Below are positions 35,344 to 47,376 of a DNA stretch of 64,000 nt, piece after piece (the stretch's first letter is position 1; every line of letters starts with the position of its first letter). Location of the stretch: the NCBI GenBank assembly GCA_905183005.1, contig CAJJDO010000033.1:129820-193819 (forward strand), given 5' to 3'. Made by a program: the position numbers and the translations under genes. The notes below the pieces were generated by a model. It was not told where the DNA came from. It did not search any database and saw nothing but the letters and a program-made list of their open reading frames with translations. The stretch comes from Paramecium pentaurelia (lineage: Eukaryota; Ciliophora; Oligohymenophorea; Peniculida; Parameciidae).

Positions 35344-35791
35344 ATGAATCAATCTATGGCTAAATTATATTCTCAAGATGGAACAGGAAGAGATTCTTAC
35401 ATCTTTTATGATAATGGAGGCTTTTATCCAGGTAATTTCAAATTATAAAAAACGCCATAACATTAAAACTGTAATTGTTATTCTAAATTTATAAGGGGCT
35501 TATGGTACATACTCTCCTTAAAAAACTCATTTTAAACCTGAAAAAAGATAATTTTATATTAGTGATGGAACTGGAAGAGATACATATGTCATTAGAAATG
35601 TTAAAGATAAAGCATTTTTTTCTCCTGATTTTTCATTTCAATTAAGAAAATATGATTCACAGGTTTTGAGTCCTCAATACCCTTATAAATTACCTCCTTT
35701 AAAGTAGGCTTAATTATCTATTCAATCTGATAAACAGAAATCATTAATATAGAGATTAGCAAAGCCAAAGCTTAGAACTCAAAATGATTGA
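35344..35791 (+). CDS. Small protein with repeated DGTGRDxY motif, probably ciliary
   Basis: ATG 35344, one 25-nt intron (35471-35495), TGA 35789; 140 residues. The motif YSQDGTGRDSYI (near residue 8) and YISDGTGRDTYVI (near residue 62) occurs twice, each followed by an aromatic/Pro-rich stretch (YDNGGFYP; FFSPDF). The C-terminus is basic. There is no signal peptide or helix bundle. As far as I recall, DG(S/T)GRD motifs occur in conserved proteins of ciliated organisms that coat microtubules; that link is inference. The neighbouring genes (trichocyst protein, CEP78, SF-assemblin) fit a cortical or ciliary job. Confidence 0.75.
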
Positions 35792-35861
35792 ATAGGTTAT
35801 TTGTTAAATACAAATTTATTATATCAAATATATATATATATATTGTCATATTTTTCTTTAT

Positions 35862-36504
35862 ATGCAAGATAACAAGATTTACTTCACACCTGAATCAGCC
35901 ATTATTTTACAAGAATTAAAACAAAAAAAATAATTGAAACCAAGATAATTATCTTAAGATAATCCTAAAATCAATTTATAGGCTATAAAAATACCTTAAA
36001 GAAGCAGATAAATTTCATTAACTAAAGAATTGGATTATTATGTGAAACAGTCAATGAAAGAAAAAATGAAAGAAAAATAAAAAAAGTTGAATGAAGAACT
36101 TGCTAGCTTTAAATATTAATATAAAGATATATTGCAAGATAACCCTTATGTTAACAATAAACTTAAAAAAAACTTTTTTAATCTGAAATTTTCTGATGAA
36201 TAAAGAGAAACTTATGCAATAAGATTAGGAAGATTGGCAGTGAAACATAATCAGCAAATCTAATAGATGTAACGGATAGTTGATGATATTCATGTATGAT
36301 AGAGTAATTATAATTTAGAAAAAATATGAAGCTCAGAACGAATAGTTAAATTCTTATATGCCAAAAACAATGGAGACATTAGTTACAGAAAGTGATTCTT
36401 ATATAAAAAGTAGTAAAATCTATAATCCTGATTTATTGGCAAAATACTAATAAATAAAATACTAGCATTTTTGGAATAAAATACCTAAAACTCTAGCAAA
36501 TTGA
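35862..36504 (+). CDS. Hypothetical helical protein, 205 residues
   Basis: ATG 35862, one 25-nt intron (36294-36318, GTATGATAG...TTTAG), TGA 36502. Lys/Gln-rich with predicted coiled coil around residues 75-105 (KEKMKEKQKKLNEELASF) and 140-165. The segment NLKFSDEQRETYAIRLGRLA looks like a conserved helix pair. There are no membrane helices and no signal peptide. No family recognised. It follows the DGTGRD gene on the same strand, 70 bp apart. Confidence 0.7.
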
Positions 36505-36764
36505 AAATTAATCTTGTTATTTTTCAATTTTATTAATAATAAATTATGGATAATCAGAAATGGGTATATTTAATGATATCATCATCCTAATAAGAGGGGT
36601 GCATGAAAATTCATCATAAAAGTACCATAATTAGTTTATATTTATATTTAATTTTAATTATTGATTATGAACTTAAATAAAATACTTTATATTATGAAAT
36701 TCTGATCTAAAACAAATTTGAGAAAATAAAATTTTAATATTTAATGTGAATTAGATATTTTTCA

Positions 36765-37313
36765 TCAACTTAATAAAGTTTCTTGTCCTTGGGATGATCT
36801 AACTTTGAATTAAACAAAGCAGCTTATTCCAAAAATTAGATTGTAGAGCACAATTAAAATTTGACTACCTGCACAGAGTTTCCAGTCGTCACTTCCAGCT
36901 GCAAACCAAAATTAGAACATTGTTAATAAGGCAAATAATAATCCTAAAAGGAGTGTTAAAAAAACAATGTTTTTTAATAGGTCTGGCTTAATTTTATCTT
37001 TTAAAAATGGTTTTTCAATTATCTCAATCACTATTATTATTATTGCTAATGCTAAATCTATTCCTCCATAAATTGGAGCTTATTTAACAACTTAGCAAAA
37101 ATATACACCATGACAATCTTCTATTTTACCTGTCTCTGTGTTTCCTAAAAAGTCGATTCTTAATTTGCCGCTGTATGTAAAATATAGTGATAACATATCT
37201 GTATTTGCTTTTGCAGCTCCAACATCTAATTCATAACAGATAATGATAAAGACTGCAACAAGCAACATTGCACCGATTTTTATTAGTTTTGATTTACCAA
37301 CCAGAATATCCAT
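36765..37313 (-). CDS. Four-helix membrane protein, 182 residues
   Basis: Intron-free, ATG 37313 to TGA 36767-36765. Four hydrophobic segments occur near residues 11-28 (KIGAMLLVAVFIIICYEL), 82-100 (GGIDLALAIIIIVIEII), 115-138 and 152-172. A first long loop carries two Cys (EDCHGVYFC) and a second loop holds AAGSDDWKLCAGS. The layout, a large Cys-bearing loop between helices 1 and 2, recalls tetraspan/claudin-like proteins, but the signature residues are not met. Function unknown. It is convergent with the gene at 35862. Confidence 0.75.
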
Positions 37314-37512
37314 AAAAATTCTATAAAATTTATGATTTTACTTTTTTAAAAGAATTTGGTTTATATTCATATTTTTGAATTCTATATTGATTTCAAATTA
37401 GAATAATTCTTGTTCCATATTAGAATTAAAAAATAAGATTAAATTAGAATTTTTATAAGATCTCTCTTATTTGATGTTATCAATGAATAAAATCAATAAT
37501 TATAAAACTAAA

Positions 37513-38240
37513 TAATGCTTAATTAAAATTCAAACTGATTGGTCCAGATTGTAATCTCATTGAATTTATACTTAAGTTTTTCTGTAAATTATTTCTACAA
37601 ATAGATGAAATGAAAAATACTCATGAAGATATAGTTCCTAGTCTTCTTTGTTATTTAAATTTAATTAAGTAGTACATTTAAGAACAGCAACCTACCATAG
37701 TAATCAACATAGATGTAGTATTTTTTATTATTCTATGCCTAATTTTTATAATTGATAAAAAAATAAGATATCATTGATTAATAATTAAAATTTGAATTCA
37801 TAACTCCTTAATTGTATATTATGAGTATCAGAATATATTATATCTACTTAATAATAGTTGCTTTAGAAACTCAATATTCATAAAATAAAATTTATTAATT
37901 GAAATAGAAATTGTAAAAAATTTATTGAATACAATTAAGATGACTTGTTTTAGAAATAAAAATAATTATTGTTGATGAAAGCTCAAAAATCTCTTAGAGG
38001 AAGATTCTTTTAGATACTTCAAATGCTAAAAAATGAAATTTAATGATTTAGATATAACTAAATTGTAACATTCCTCTTGCTAAAATATATGTAATTAATT
38101 TTTTTAAATGATTTTTGAGTAACACAATGATTATTATCAACAAGGGATGAGATTGTTTAAGTTTTTAAAGTTAAAATACAGATAAGGCTATATAGAAAAG
38201 ATAAGATTTATTTTTAGTAGTTTCTATAAGTTTGAATGAA
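37513..38240 (+). pseudogene. Decayed histidine-kinase-like gene
   Basis: A protein-like frame without a start (GPDCNLIEFILKFFCKLFLQ...) runs to TGA 37775. Further pieces follow in shifting frames, including FKVKIQIRLYRKDKIYFQQF near 38160-38230, which fits the strand pair after an N box. Frames are broken many times. It resembles the hybrid-kinase family at 29-32 kb, but the assignment rests on short pieces. Confidence 0.35.
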
Positions 38241-39308
38241 TGATAATTTCATCAGTTTAAATCTGTATAATAACTAAAAATATACCTAAACTACTCTAAA
38301 TGATTATTATAATCATCAAAAAGTAGGGAATAAACAATCTTATCAATTAATTTTTTAATTCTTTTGGAAGTTAATAATTTAAATATTCACATTTTATTAT
38401 TGTATTATTCTTAAATACCATTTAAATTCTTAATAGAGATAATATACCTATAGATTAAAAAGATGTTCAACTACTGTTATGTTTTATATGAGAATGATAA
38501 TTATGAAGGAAAGTTTAAATGATGTGTTGTTAGAAAATTATTTGTATATATATATATATAAATTCAGGATATGTTATAATATCATCTTAAAGAGACTGTA
38601 GACATAAATACATTTTATTATTGTTATTGCTATTATGGTTTTTTTGATTTTTTTTTAGGATATAAAACTTCCGTAATATCTGTTAACGGAGGTCTGTTTG
38701 AATGTAAGAGGTTATGTTGGATAATCTCCTAAGGGCCTTCATTCTCTTTATTAGGGTTTTCATATTCCTCTTCAAATTTTAACTATTTTGAGTTCATTTT
38801 TGAATTCAAATTTAATTATTATGAATTATTATTATTTAATTTGAAATAACAAAATTTCACATAAATTTCGCGTTTAACAGAATTCACTTCAATTTTTTTT
38901 CTAAAATATATAACTAATAAGAATAATTCAATAATAGTCTAAGTCATTTTTGAGTTTCCTGTTTGAAAATGAGAAATATAGAATTAAAAGAAAAATACAA
39001 GATGAGTATTAATATGTTTTAGTTTAATGTTAAACTATTGAATAATATTATAATAATGAATATTAAAAATTAAAAGTTCTTCAGATGTGAAATAAAAAAT
39101 GAATGTTATTATAATGAATTAGCAAATGAGATAAATAACATTAAAAATTGTTTATTGTAAATGATTGTTTTTTTAATTTTTAATAGAAAATAACAATATT
39201 GAATAATTTAGGATTGCCAAGAGAATTTGATAAATCTATAAATCAATTATTAAAAATACTTTGAAAAAGATATTGTAAATGTGTAAATAATATTATTATA
39301 ATAACAAA
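38241..39308. other. Gene-free AT-rich stretch
   Basis: No coherent reading. The segment 38640-38760 is slightly richer in G/C (TGTTAACGGAGGTCTGTTTG) but not open. It lies beyond the 3' end of the importin gene. Confidence 0.4.
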
Positions 39309-42300
39309 TCAATTATTAAATTACTTTTTGCGATTGCAATTTTTAAGATTTCGAAATTTTCTAAGCTCTTCTCCATCTAATGTTTCAATTCTTACATATT
39401 ATAATTATTCATTAATTTTGTTTATAATCTATTATTCCAACCCATTTTTCAATTAATCAATTGCTATTGGGAATCTAATGAAATATTATAATAAATATAC
39501 TAATTTTTGAAGTTAAGGAGGGTCTATTTGAATATAGAATATTCATCCAATTTGACAATAGAACTTAAGAATTATTCAGTTTATTATTAAACTTGTTAAA
39601 TTTCTTCTTCATCATTAAAATCACTGTCATCATCATCATCTAATTCATCATCCATATAACTATAATTTAAGAATGATAAATTACTCATTTTATTTATATT
39701 TTTAATCTTTTTCATATTTCTCTTAAGCAATTAAATTATTGACCATTATAGTTAGTAAACTTGGTGTTAAAAGATTTGGTTATTTCATAATCAAAGATGA
39801 CATAGTAATTATAAATAATTTTATATCATAACCTGGAGAATAATGAGTTTCTATGATGCTATTGTAAACAGCTGGGAATACCTCAGATAAAACTTCATAA
39901 GTTTTTTCAGGTATTTTATATAGAGAACTCAAAATAATACCATTAATTCTAGATTTTAAGTGTTCATTAATATCTTATTTTTATAAGATTGAAATAGTTT
40001 AGGAAAGGATTTGAGATAGTATATTAATCTTAATATCTACATGTAGTTCTTATATTCCTAATTAAATTAATAAGGCTCCTTCTCCTTATTCAATATCACC
40101 ATAATTATCTTCATTTTAAAGATTCTAAAATGCTAATTAAAAGTATATAGATTATTATGCTTCATTGATAAAATAGCTTTTTCCAAAATGCATATATTAA
40201 TTTAGTGTTTCAAAAAGATTACATAATCTTCCTTATTACTTTTTGATGATATTTGAAAAATATGGTAAGATTTACATCTATAATTCTGTTACAATTGATA
40301 ATTTAGAGATACATCCAGATATAAATAAGACTAAATCTTCATCAAAATCTATTTTATCACAATTAGCTAACATTGAATATAATTATGTTAAATGTTATTC
40401 TAATTTGCTTAAGATAGAACTATATTCATCTTATTCAGCCAATTATCTAAGAACATTCCAACATCTATTTAAATATATTTGTCTTTATTGATCACCAGAA
40501 TTAATTTTCTACTATTCAATTATAACTCTTTGAGTTAATACTTAAATCAAACCAACTAATAGATTATCATTTTACAAAAATTATTATGGATATCTTTTTA
40601 ATAAATTTGTTATTGTTTCAAAGTGTCTCTCATATGTACTATATTAAAGTCCATTACATAATTATGGAAATAATATTATTACTAAATCTTTTGTTTTTAT
40701 TTTAAGATCATCATCTTCAAATATGTCTTTTAATGCATCAATTGATTAATATAATACTACAGGTTCTTATGGTTAAACAAAACTAATCATTATTTATAAA
40801 TAAGCATTCATATTTTAAGATTAAGTCTCTTTTTTAAATAAATTGTCACAATAATATCCAAAAAATAAAGAAAGTCTTAATTTAATTATTTATTCTTAAA
40901 CATTCTAAAAGAATAATAAATTATCAGTCAATAATTATTCCATCAATAATACTATATCCTATCTTTTTTATATTAAATAACTCATAACTGTTAATATTAC
41001 TAAACTACTTTCTATTCTATCTACTGGACTATATTCTTTGAATAATTTCCTAATATGAATTTTATTTTTACTTATCTTGCAATGCCTAAACAAAAGTTAA
41101 TTATTATTCTTTCAATTAAACTGGGTTATTAGATATCATATTGATAGAATGTTATGATATTATGACTGCCAAATTTGCCAAAAATGTAGTAGATCCATCA
41201 ATATGATCACATAAGGTCTCTAATAAAGATGCTGCTGCTGTTTTTGGAACATCTGATTCTTATTTATCTACTGAATCCAAAGCTAAATTAACAAATTCTT
41301 CTGGTTATTCTTTCATTTATGAATATTCTTTTTAAGATGTTATTAAAAATGGGTATATTGCATCTGTTATTAAGGCTATTTTAGAATCAGAAAATATTTA
41401 ATATTATTCTGTTTAAGAACCTAAATTAGCCAATATTTTCATTATATAAGTCATAATATTTGCCTAATATGGTTTACTTTAATTTTAATAAATTGAATTA
41501 ATACTTGTATATTTAATGAATAGATTCACTGTTAGTATAAGCTAATAAACTATAGATTAACAATTATGTTATAGTTGTTAAATAAGGTCCAAAAGCACCT
41601 TTTTTTACTTCATTTTTATTACGACTATTCAATAATACTTATAGACATAAAAAATAGATTTTAAAAACTTAACATTTAATTTCATTTAATTGAGTATCAA
41701 AATGATCATTTCCTGTATTGATAATAGAACAATTTTATATTTATTTTCCTATTTATGGAGAATAAGATAATAAAATCATTAGAACTCCTGAGAATGAATT
41801 CAATTAAAACAAAATATTTTGTATTGGTTATGTTTGTTCTTTTTAACTATTATTTTTATCAAACACTTTTTCACATAGATCTGATACAACTTATGTATAT
41901 ATTCTTATAGTTGTTATGAAATCATCTGATAGATCTTTTGGTTATTCTGTTAATTTAGTCATGATATATGCAGTTTAATTGAAAAACTCACTTATCCATT
42001 CATAACCAGTTTATACTATTGAACTATAAGTTTATAATTCCAAAGAGTCTTATAAAATCTTAAAAAATATAATTCCTGTTTAAAATTGCCAATGTTGATC
42101 TTGACGTAAAAATTCTTTCATTTTATTTTCAATTTCAGTCTTGACACCTAAATTAAATTTTTTTTAATACTTTTATCTTTTCTAACTATTAAACTCATAC
42201 ATTTTACTAATGATTATTTACATTTTAAAGGTGTATATTAAGACATAAGAACTGCTAGAATGGAATTTGCATGATGAATTGATAATTAAACTTATTTAGT

Positions 42301-42556
42301 AAGATATAAAAATACTGCTATTTGTAAGCATCTTTAATATAACTGAATTCAATAAACTGGCTGCTTATTCTTACACTATAGAAATATTAAATAATATTAT
42401 ACTTATGTCTTATTACATAGCAACTTAAGCTATTTATTAAAAATTCTAAATATTATCTATCATATTAGTCACTAATTGTTTCTCTGTTTCATTTCTGATT
42501 TTATTATCTGTATTTGTAAATACTGTTACTAATTAGTCATAGATTTCTGAGGCCAT
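39309..42556 (-). CDS. Importin-7/8-like karyopherin beta
   Basis: Starts MASEIYDQLVTVFTN at 42556 and ends at TGA 39311-39309; roughly 1000 residues with several short introns (one clearly at 39500-39475; others near 42460-42370, 42175, 41400 and 40950). Family marks: an N-terminal helical pair with FLYLTKQV...ILAVLMSQYTPLK, the central segment EYSQMKEQPEEFVNLALDSV followed by VPKTAAASLLETL, which matches importin-7/8/Nmd5 (LWEEDP.EFIR...P..AA..LL), the acidic run DDELDDDDDSD near the C-terminus, and the end KLDEYSIFKQTLLNF. These HEAT-repeat receptors carry cargo such as ribosomal proteins into the nucleus with Ran-GTP. The first exon junctions are uncertain. Confidence 0.85.
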
Positions 42557-42687
42557 CCTAATTGGATATTTAAATTATTTAAATATTATTTATTAACTTC
42601 ATTTCTCACAAATTAAATTATATTAATAATTATTATTATCTATATAATGCTCTATTCTAATCTCATAATAATAAAATAAATTAAATA

Positions 42688-44125
42688 TCAAATAGGTTAT
42701 TTAAGTATCTTCTTTTTCTTTTTTTTTCCTTTGTTTCCAGATTACTATTATTATTAATATTATTTTTATTATTCTAACATATCCATTAAAGTAGTCAATT
42801 CATTCATCTTATTCTCAATCTAAATTAATAGATCCCCAGATTATTATTCTTCCTTATTCATATCAGAGTTCATTAATTATGAATCATGTCTTGGTCTCTA
42901 TTGTAATTATTATATTCTTCTTTATAATTGTTTATTTTATCTCAATAAATTTTTACAATTAGGACATTCTAATTAAAATAAATTACTAACCTAATTCTTC
43001 AGATTCCTCTTATTATTATTCTTAAATGATAGGATATTCATCTTATTAATTCTCTTCAACATCTTCATAATAATTCTTTTATTCCTTAAATATTTTGATA
43101 TTTCGAACCAACTTATCAAATATATCTTTAGAATATGGTTCAACAAATCCTGGATTTTCTCTAAGATCTAATGAGATTAAGGATTCATTTGTATCCAAAA
43201 TCTAACTAAATAATTTAACACCTTCTTCTCCTATTTGATTTTCTCTTAAACCAATATTCTTTGTCCATGAATCATACATTAAAAAATTACACAAATCTTT
43301 TACACATCTATCATCAAACATATTTTAATGTAAAAATATTTCACACAATCCTTACAATGCCAATTATTATGGAGGTTCTAATAATTTATTATTTATTATA
43401 TTACCATCTCCTCTTATTTCTTCTGCCCATTTCATTTCATCTCTTCTACCTGCATGTGAACTTATTATTTTACCAATTATCATTCCAGCATTTTCTTTTA
43501 ATAAATTATTGGATAAATCTAATAAATTTAATGAAACACATTATTAGATTGGTTCAGATAATATTTATAAATGTTAACTTGTTAAACTACAATTTGTAAT
43601 CTTAAGTTCTTTTAATGTTTTTGTACTCTTTAATCCAAATGATATAGATTCACAATCTTTTGGACTCAAAATCAAATCAGTAATATGTATTTGCATTAAA
43701 TTGAATTAACTTTATGTCAAATTTAAATTTATTGCTGTTAATATTCCATTTATTATCTATTATAGTTCTTCTAAACTTACTAAATCATCTATTATAAATT
43801 TAAGCTTATTAATACTTTTATTCATTTTCTTTCTTAATCTACCATATACAATTATTGAATCAAAATGACACAAACTTAATAATAATTATAATGGAATTAT
43901 ATCCTCTATTCTTATTAAAATAGCATTCAATCTTAATGATTGATCCTTTAAACCCTATGCTATATAATATTATCCAAAAATATACTTATTGTTTTGCTTA
44001 AATGAACATGTTATTCTTAACAAATTTATTTATAAATTGACAAGTATTCTCTATTTGGATTGTATGTCTATTTCATCTGTTAAATAAAAATTAATATAAA
44101 AATTAAAATTTGTAAATGAAATCAT
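42688..44125 (-). CDS. CEP78: CEP78, centriolar/basal-body leucine-rich-repeat protein
   Basis: ATG 44125, one 22-nt intron (42990-42969), TGA 42690-42688; 471 residues. Leucine-rich repeats of the ribonuclease-inhibitor type occupy residues 60-320. Diagnostic CEP78 pieces are GRRDEMKWAEEIRGDGN (human MRRHEETWAESLRYRRPD) and NIGLRENQIGEEGVKLF followed by NESLISLDLRENPGF (human ALDLQQCGLTNEGAKAL...LDIRKNP). A Gln/Lys-rich coiled coil and a basic tail (GNKGKKKKKKI) end the protein. CEP78 is a conserved centriole wall/basal body protein linked to ciliogenesis and PLK4/ubiquitin control in animals. A basal body role in this multiciliated cell is the natural inference. Confidence 0.85.
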
Positions 44126-44236
44126 TATCTGCTTCAAAATACAATCATAACAATACTAGCTTTACTACACCTGACAAAAAACTAAATAAGGTATGATCTC
44201 AAGTTATATAAGAGTAGATAAAATACACAGTCTACT

Positions 44237-45039
44237 ATGAAGTTAAGTGGTGAAATGATGTCCGTTTAAAGTTATTTATATGAATAAGCTCATCTCAAAG
44301 AAGAAGCTTCTAAAAAAGAAATTATTAGACTTATTAAATTAGTAATTGATAGTCTTGAAAAGAATAGTAATATTAAAGAATTAAATGAATAACTATCTAA
44401 ATTAATAATAGGATTGAGAACATGTATTAATTAATAAGAAGTATCAAGTTATATTATTTAATTAATTCAAATCATTAGAGAAATTACTAATCATTATTAA
44501 TTTTAAAAAGAAATTGAGAATGAAAATGATAAAGCATTACTAATTAAAAGAATTCATGAATTAGAATTATAAGCCAAATAAACTTAATGGCAATTCGGTA
44601 ATAATAATAAATAGATATTATTTTAGAAATGAAAATTAGAGATTATGAGGCTAATCAGAAAATTAAGTAATATTAAGAGAAATTAGAACAAATCAAAAAG
44701 TAAAAAAAATAAAATGATGAAGTATATAAACCTTAATGCAATTCTCCTTAAAAAATTGAATTGAAAAATCAAATTAAACTTATGTAATAAAAAATACAAA
44801 GTTTATCAGAAAAAGAAAAGAAATTAATACAATTAGTAAAAGCAGTTAAATCTAGAGGGATTGATGTTGAACATATTTATAAAAACATCAATCAAATATC
44901 AAGTAGAAATAGTAGAATTACTAAAGATGAAACACAAAATGAATTTGTTGATAGTTCGCATTCTGATTTTGCAGATATCTCATAATTAGATTTTGGTCAA
45001 ACTTTAATCAAAAGAAATTAAAAATTTTTATTTGATTGA
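44237..45039 (+). CDS. Coiled-coil protein, 257 residues
   Basis: ATG 44237, one 29-nt intron (44598-44626), TGA 45037. Long helices cover residues 1-210. The segment KEKKLIQLVKAVKSRGIDVE followed by HIYK looks like a conserved motif at residues 180-203. The C-terminal 50 residues are Ser/Asp-rich (DSSHSDFADISQLDFG). There is no signal or membrane segment. It lies between CEP78 (divergent, 111 bp) and SF-assemblin (same strand, 55 bp), so a cytoskeletal role is plausible but not shown. Confidence 0.75.
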
Positions 45040-45094
45040 TTATTTTTATTTCTACACATTTATTTAGTTTAATCATAAATAAAATTTATTCACA

Positions 45095-45967
45095 ATGTAT
45101 AATTCAAAATCTTTATGTAAGTACTATTTATAATACCTTTAGATCAATAAGTATCACCAAGTAGTGGACGTATATAAAAGATCTCTGAAAAATTATCAAC
45201 CATTTAAATTGGAGTAGAAAACGAAAGATTTCAAAAACTAGAATAAGCTGAATAAAGAATTCAATAAGCAGAAGATGCTTTTAATGAATTTTAAGAATAA
45301 ATATTCACTAAATTAAATGGACTTAGAGATTAAGTATTTATTTATACATTATCATTATAGTTAGGAAAATTATAAAAATAAGTGGAAGAAGATAAATTAG
45401 CTAAAGAATAGGCAAATGAAACTAAGAATAGGGAAGTCTTAGCTTTAGAAAAGAAATTTGAAAATGCTATTTAAAATGAAACTCAAGTTAGAAAAGAAGG
45501 AGAATCTAAAGTACTTAGACTTCTAGAAGATAAAACTGCTTTGTTAAGAACTGAAATTTAAAAGGAAACTGCTGCAAGAGTAGATTCTATAGAAGGAATT
45601 CATTAAGGACTATAAAATGATCTACCTAAAATTTAAGAAGCTATTAGAACTGAAGCCAATGAGAGAGATGAATCTGATTAAAATGTAGTCTCTTTATATA
45701 TCTTCAGGTTATGAAATCAATTACTGACGAACTTGTTAAACTCAGCAATCTCATTAATGTAGAAAAGAGAAATAGAGATGAAAGTGAACAATCCATATTT
45801 GAAATGCTTAAAGATATTGTTAATAGAGTAAAAGTAGAATTAGATTAAGAAAAAAAGACTAGGTATTATAATTATATATAAATCAAATTAGAGAATAATC
45901 AGAAGAGCATCTTTTAAGTTTATTAGAGGATACCTGCAATAAATTAAGTATTGCAGCTAATTTATGA
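45095..45967 (+). CDS. SF-assemblin (striated rootlet protein)
   Basis: ATG 45095, four introns (45117-45142, 45334-45360, 45685-45707, 45863-45891), TGA 45965; 255 residues, the normal size. After a short Ser-rich head (SPSSGRIQKISEKLSTIQ) the chain is one continuous coiled coil with the SF-assemblin pattern. It ends in REQSEEHLLSLLEDTC, close to the family end motif REKTEE..L..LLE. SF-assemblins polymerise into striated fibres attached to basal bodies (kinetodesmal or rootlet fibres in ciliates). The exons sum to 768 nt, in frame. Confidence 0.92.
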
Positions 45968-46476
45968 TAAAATTCAGATATTAATATTTATATAATTATT
46001 TATTTTAACATATATTCATTTTATATGATTAAATTTTTAAATAAAATTATATTTAAGTTTTATTGTTAATAATGATCAATATTCTTTTTATTTTATAAAA
46101 TTATTATTCAATTTTATTAAATCATATGAGATTGTTTCTTTATTGGCAGTTATTATAAAGATTTAAGTTATAAATTATTATAATATTCTTTTGAATTTAA
46201 GTTCTAGGATAAGGAAAATAATAAATAATTAAATTTATCTAATTAAATATAGATTAATAAACAAGAATGTTTTAATGATATTATTAAATACTTATTATCT
46301 AATACTAATATAATTTATACTTATTTTTTTAAATTATAATAAATTTTAAAACTTGCCTTCATATTGATTAAGAAATAATAAAAATAATGTATTTAATCTA
46401 TATTTATAAATATTTATCTTTATAAAGAGCAAGATTTAAATTTCTATATTTTATTTTTAGTTAATTAATAAATTAG
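45968..46476. other. Gene-free AT-rich stretch
   Basis: No frame on either strand. It lies between the SF-assemblin stop and the next start on the same strand. Confidence 0.4.
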
Positions 46477-47014
46477 ATGTTAAATAAAGAAAATAATATT
46501 ATATTCTTATAAGCTATTTAAGAAAAATAGTATAACAAAGCTTATAAAATAGGATCACAAATTTTGAATAAGAACCCTAATGAATAAAGTATTAAGAGAT
46601 TCATGATATTTTTATAAAATAATCTCCAAGATTGTAATATATTTATCTAATTTTTGTAAATTATTAAAGTGAAGAAGAAGATGATGAGGAGGAAGAATAT
46701 GAATATGAAGACGAGAAAGAATATGAATAAAAAAGATAAAAAGTAAATAAGAAAATATAAGTATAATTTGTTATAAAATTTAGCCAATCATGAATAAACC
46801 TTAAAGAAATAAGGAAACCAAAAATACATTAGATATTAAAAATAAATAAATAGAAATACCAGTTAAAGCTATTAAATAATATTAACAAATTAGAAATGTA
46901 AAGTAAACAAATAAAATATCAATTAAATAATTAAATAAACCATCCGAAGTTCAATAGATTAAAACAACTGTTCCTTAAATTTCCATTTAATTTCCTTCTT
47001 TAGTGAGAAAATGA
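46477..47014 (+). CDS. Acidic ERICH2-like protein, one unresolved junction
   Basis: ATG 46477. The first 50 residues form a TPR-like helix pair (FLQAIQEKQYNKAYKIGSQI; ILNKNPNEQSIKRFM). A very acidic run follows (EEEDDEEEEYEYEDEKEY), then a basic Lys/Gln-rich tail to TGA 47012. One 23-nt intron (GTATAATTTG...TTTAG) lies near 46761-46783. The order TPR-like pair, Glu/Asp run resembles glutamate-rich protein 2 of animals. The joint between the helix pair and the acidic run, around 46632-46670, is not solved: the only GT...AG candidates have the wrong phase or are 14 nt long. Confidence 0.6.
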
Positions 47015-47376
47015 TTTAACTGCTTAACTATTGAATACATATATATAATTTTAGTTGCTTCTTTTTTATTTAATAATTCATTAGAATATTGAATGTTAAT
47101 GATAATTTGAATAATGTTTTTTAAAGCATACCAAATATTAAAATTAAAAAAAATCAGGAATACAATTCTTAAATCATCTATAATAAGTTTTTAATATAAA
47201 CTTATTTTAGATTAAAATCATAACAAATATTCTTAAATAGAATTTAAAAAAAGGATAATCTAGATAGATTACTAAAATTATACTGAATTAATTATTTATT
47301 TGCTTTAAATTTAAAGATATCAATATATATTAAAATACATAATAAAATGTAATTATATATAAAGAATTAAATTAAC
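47015..47376. other. Convergent intergenic stretch
   Basis: AT-rich, no gene; lies between the stops of two convergent genes, so it should contain both 3' ends. Confidence 0.4.

Noticed and set aside
35408..35495. An apparent 64-nt intron in the DGTGRD gene
   Set aside because: A 25-nt intron at 35471-35495 gives a longer in-frame exon and a normal size.
40243..40491. Plus-strand open frame of 82 codons
   Set aside because: Antisense to the importin-like gene, no motif.
43261..43599. Open frame of 112 codons on the plus strand
   Set aside because: It is the complement of the leucine-rich repeats of CEP78; its Leu/Tyr/His-rich product is typical antisense shadow.
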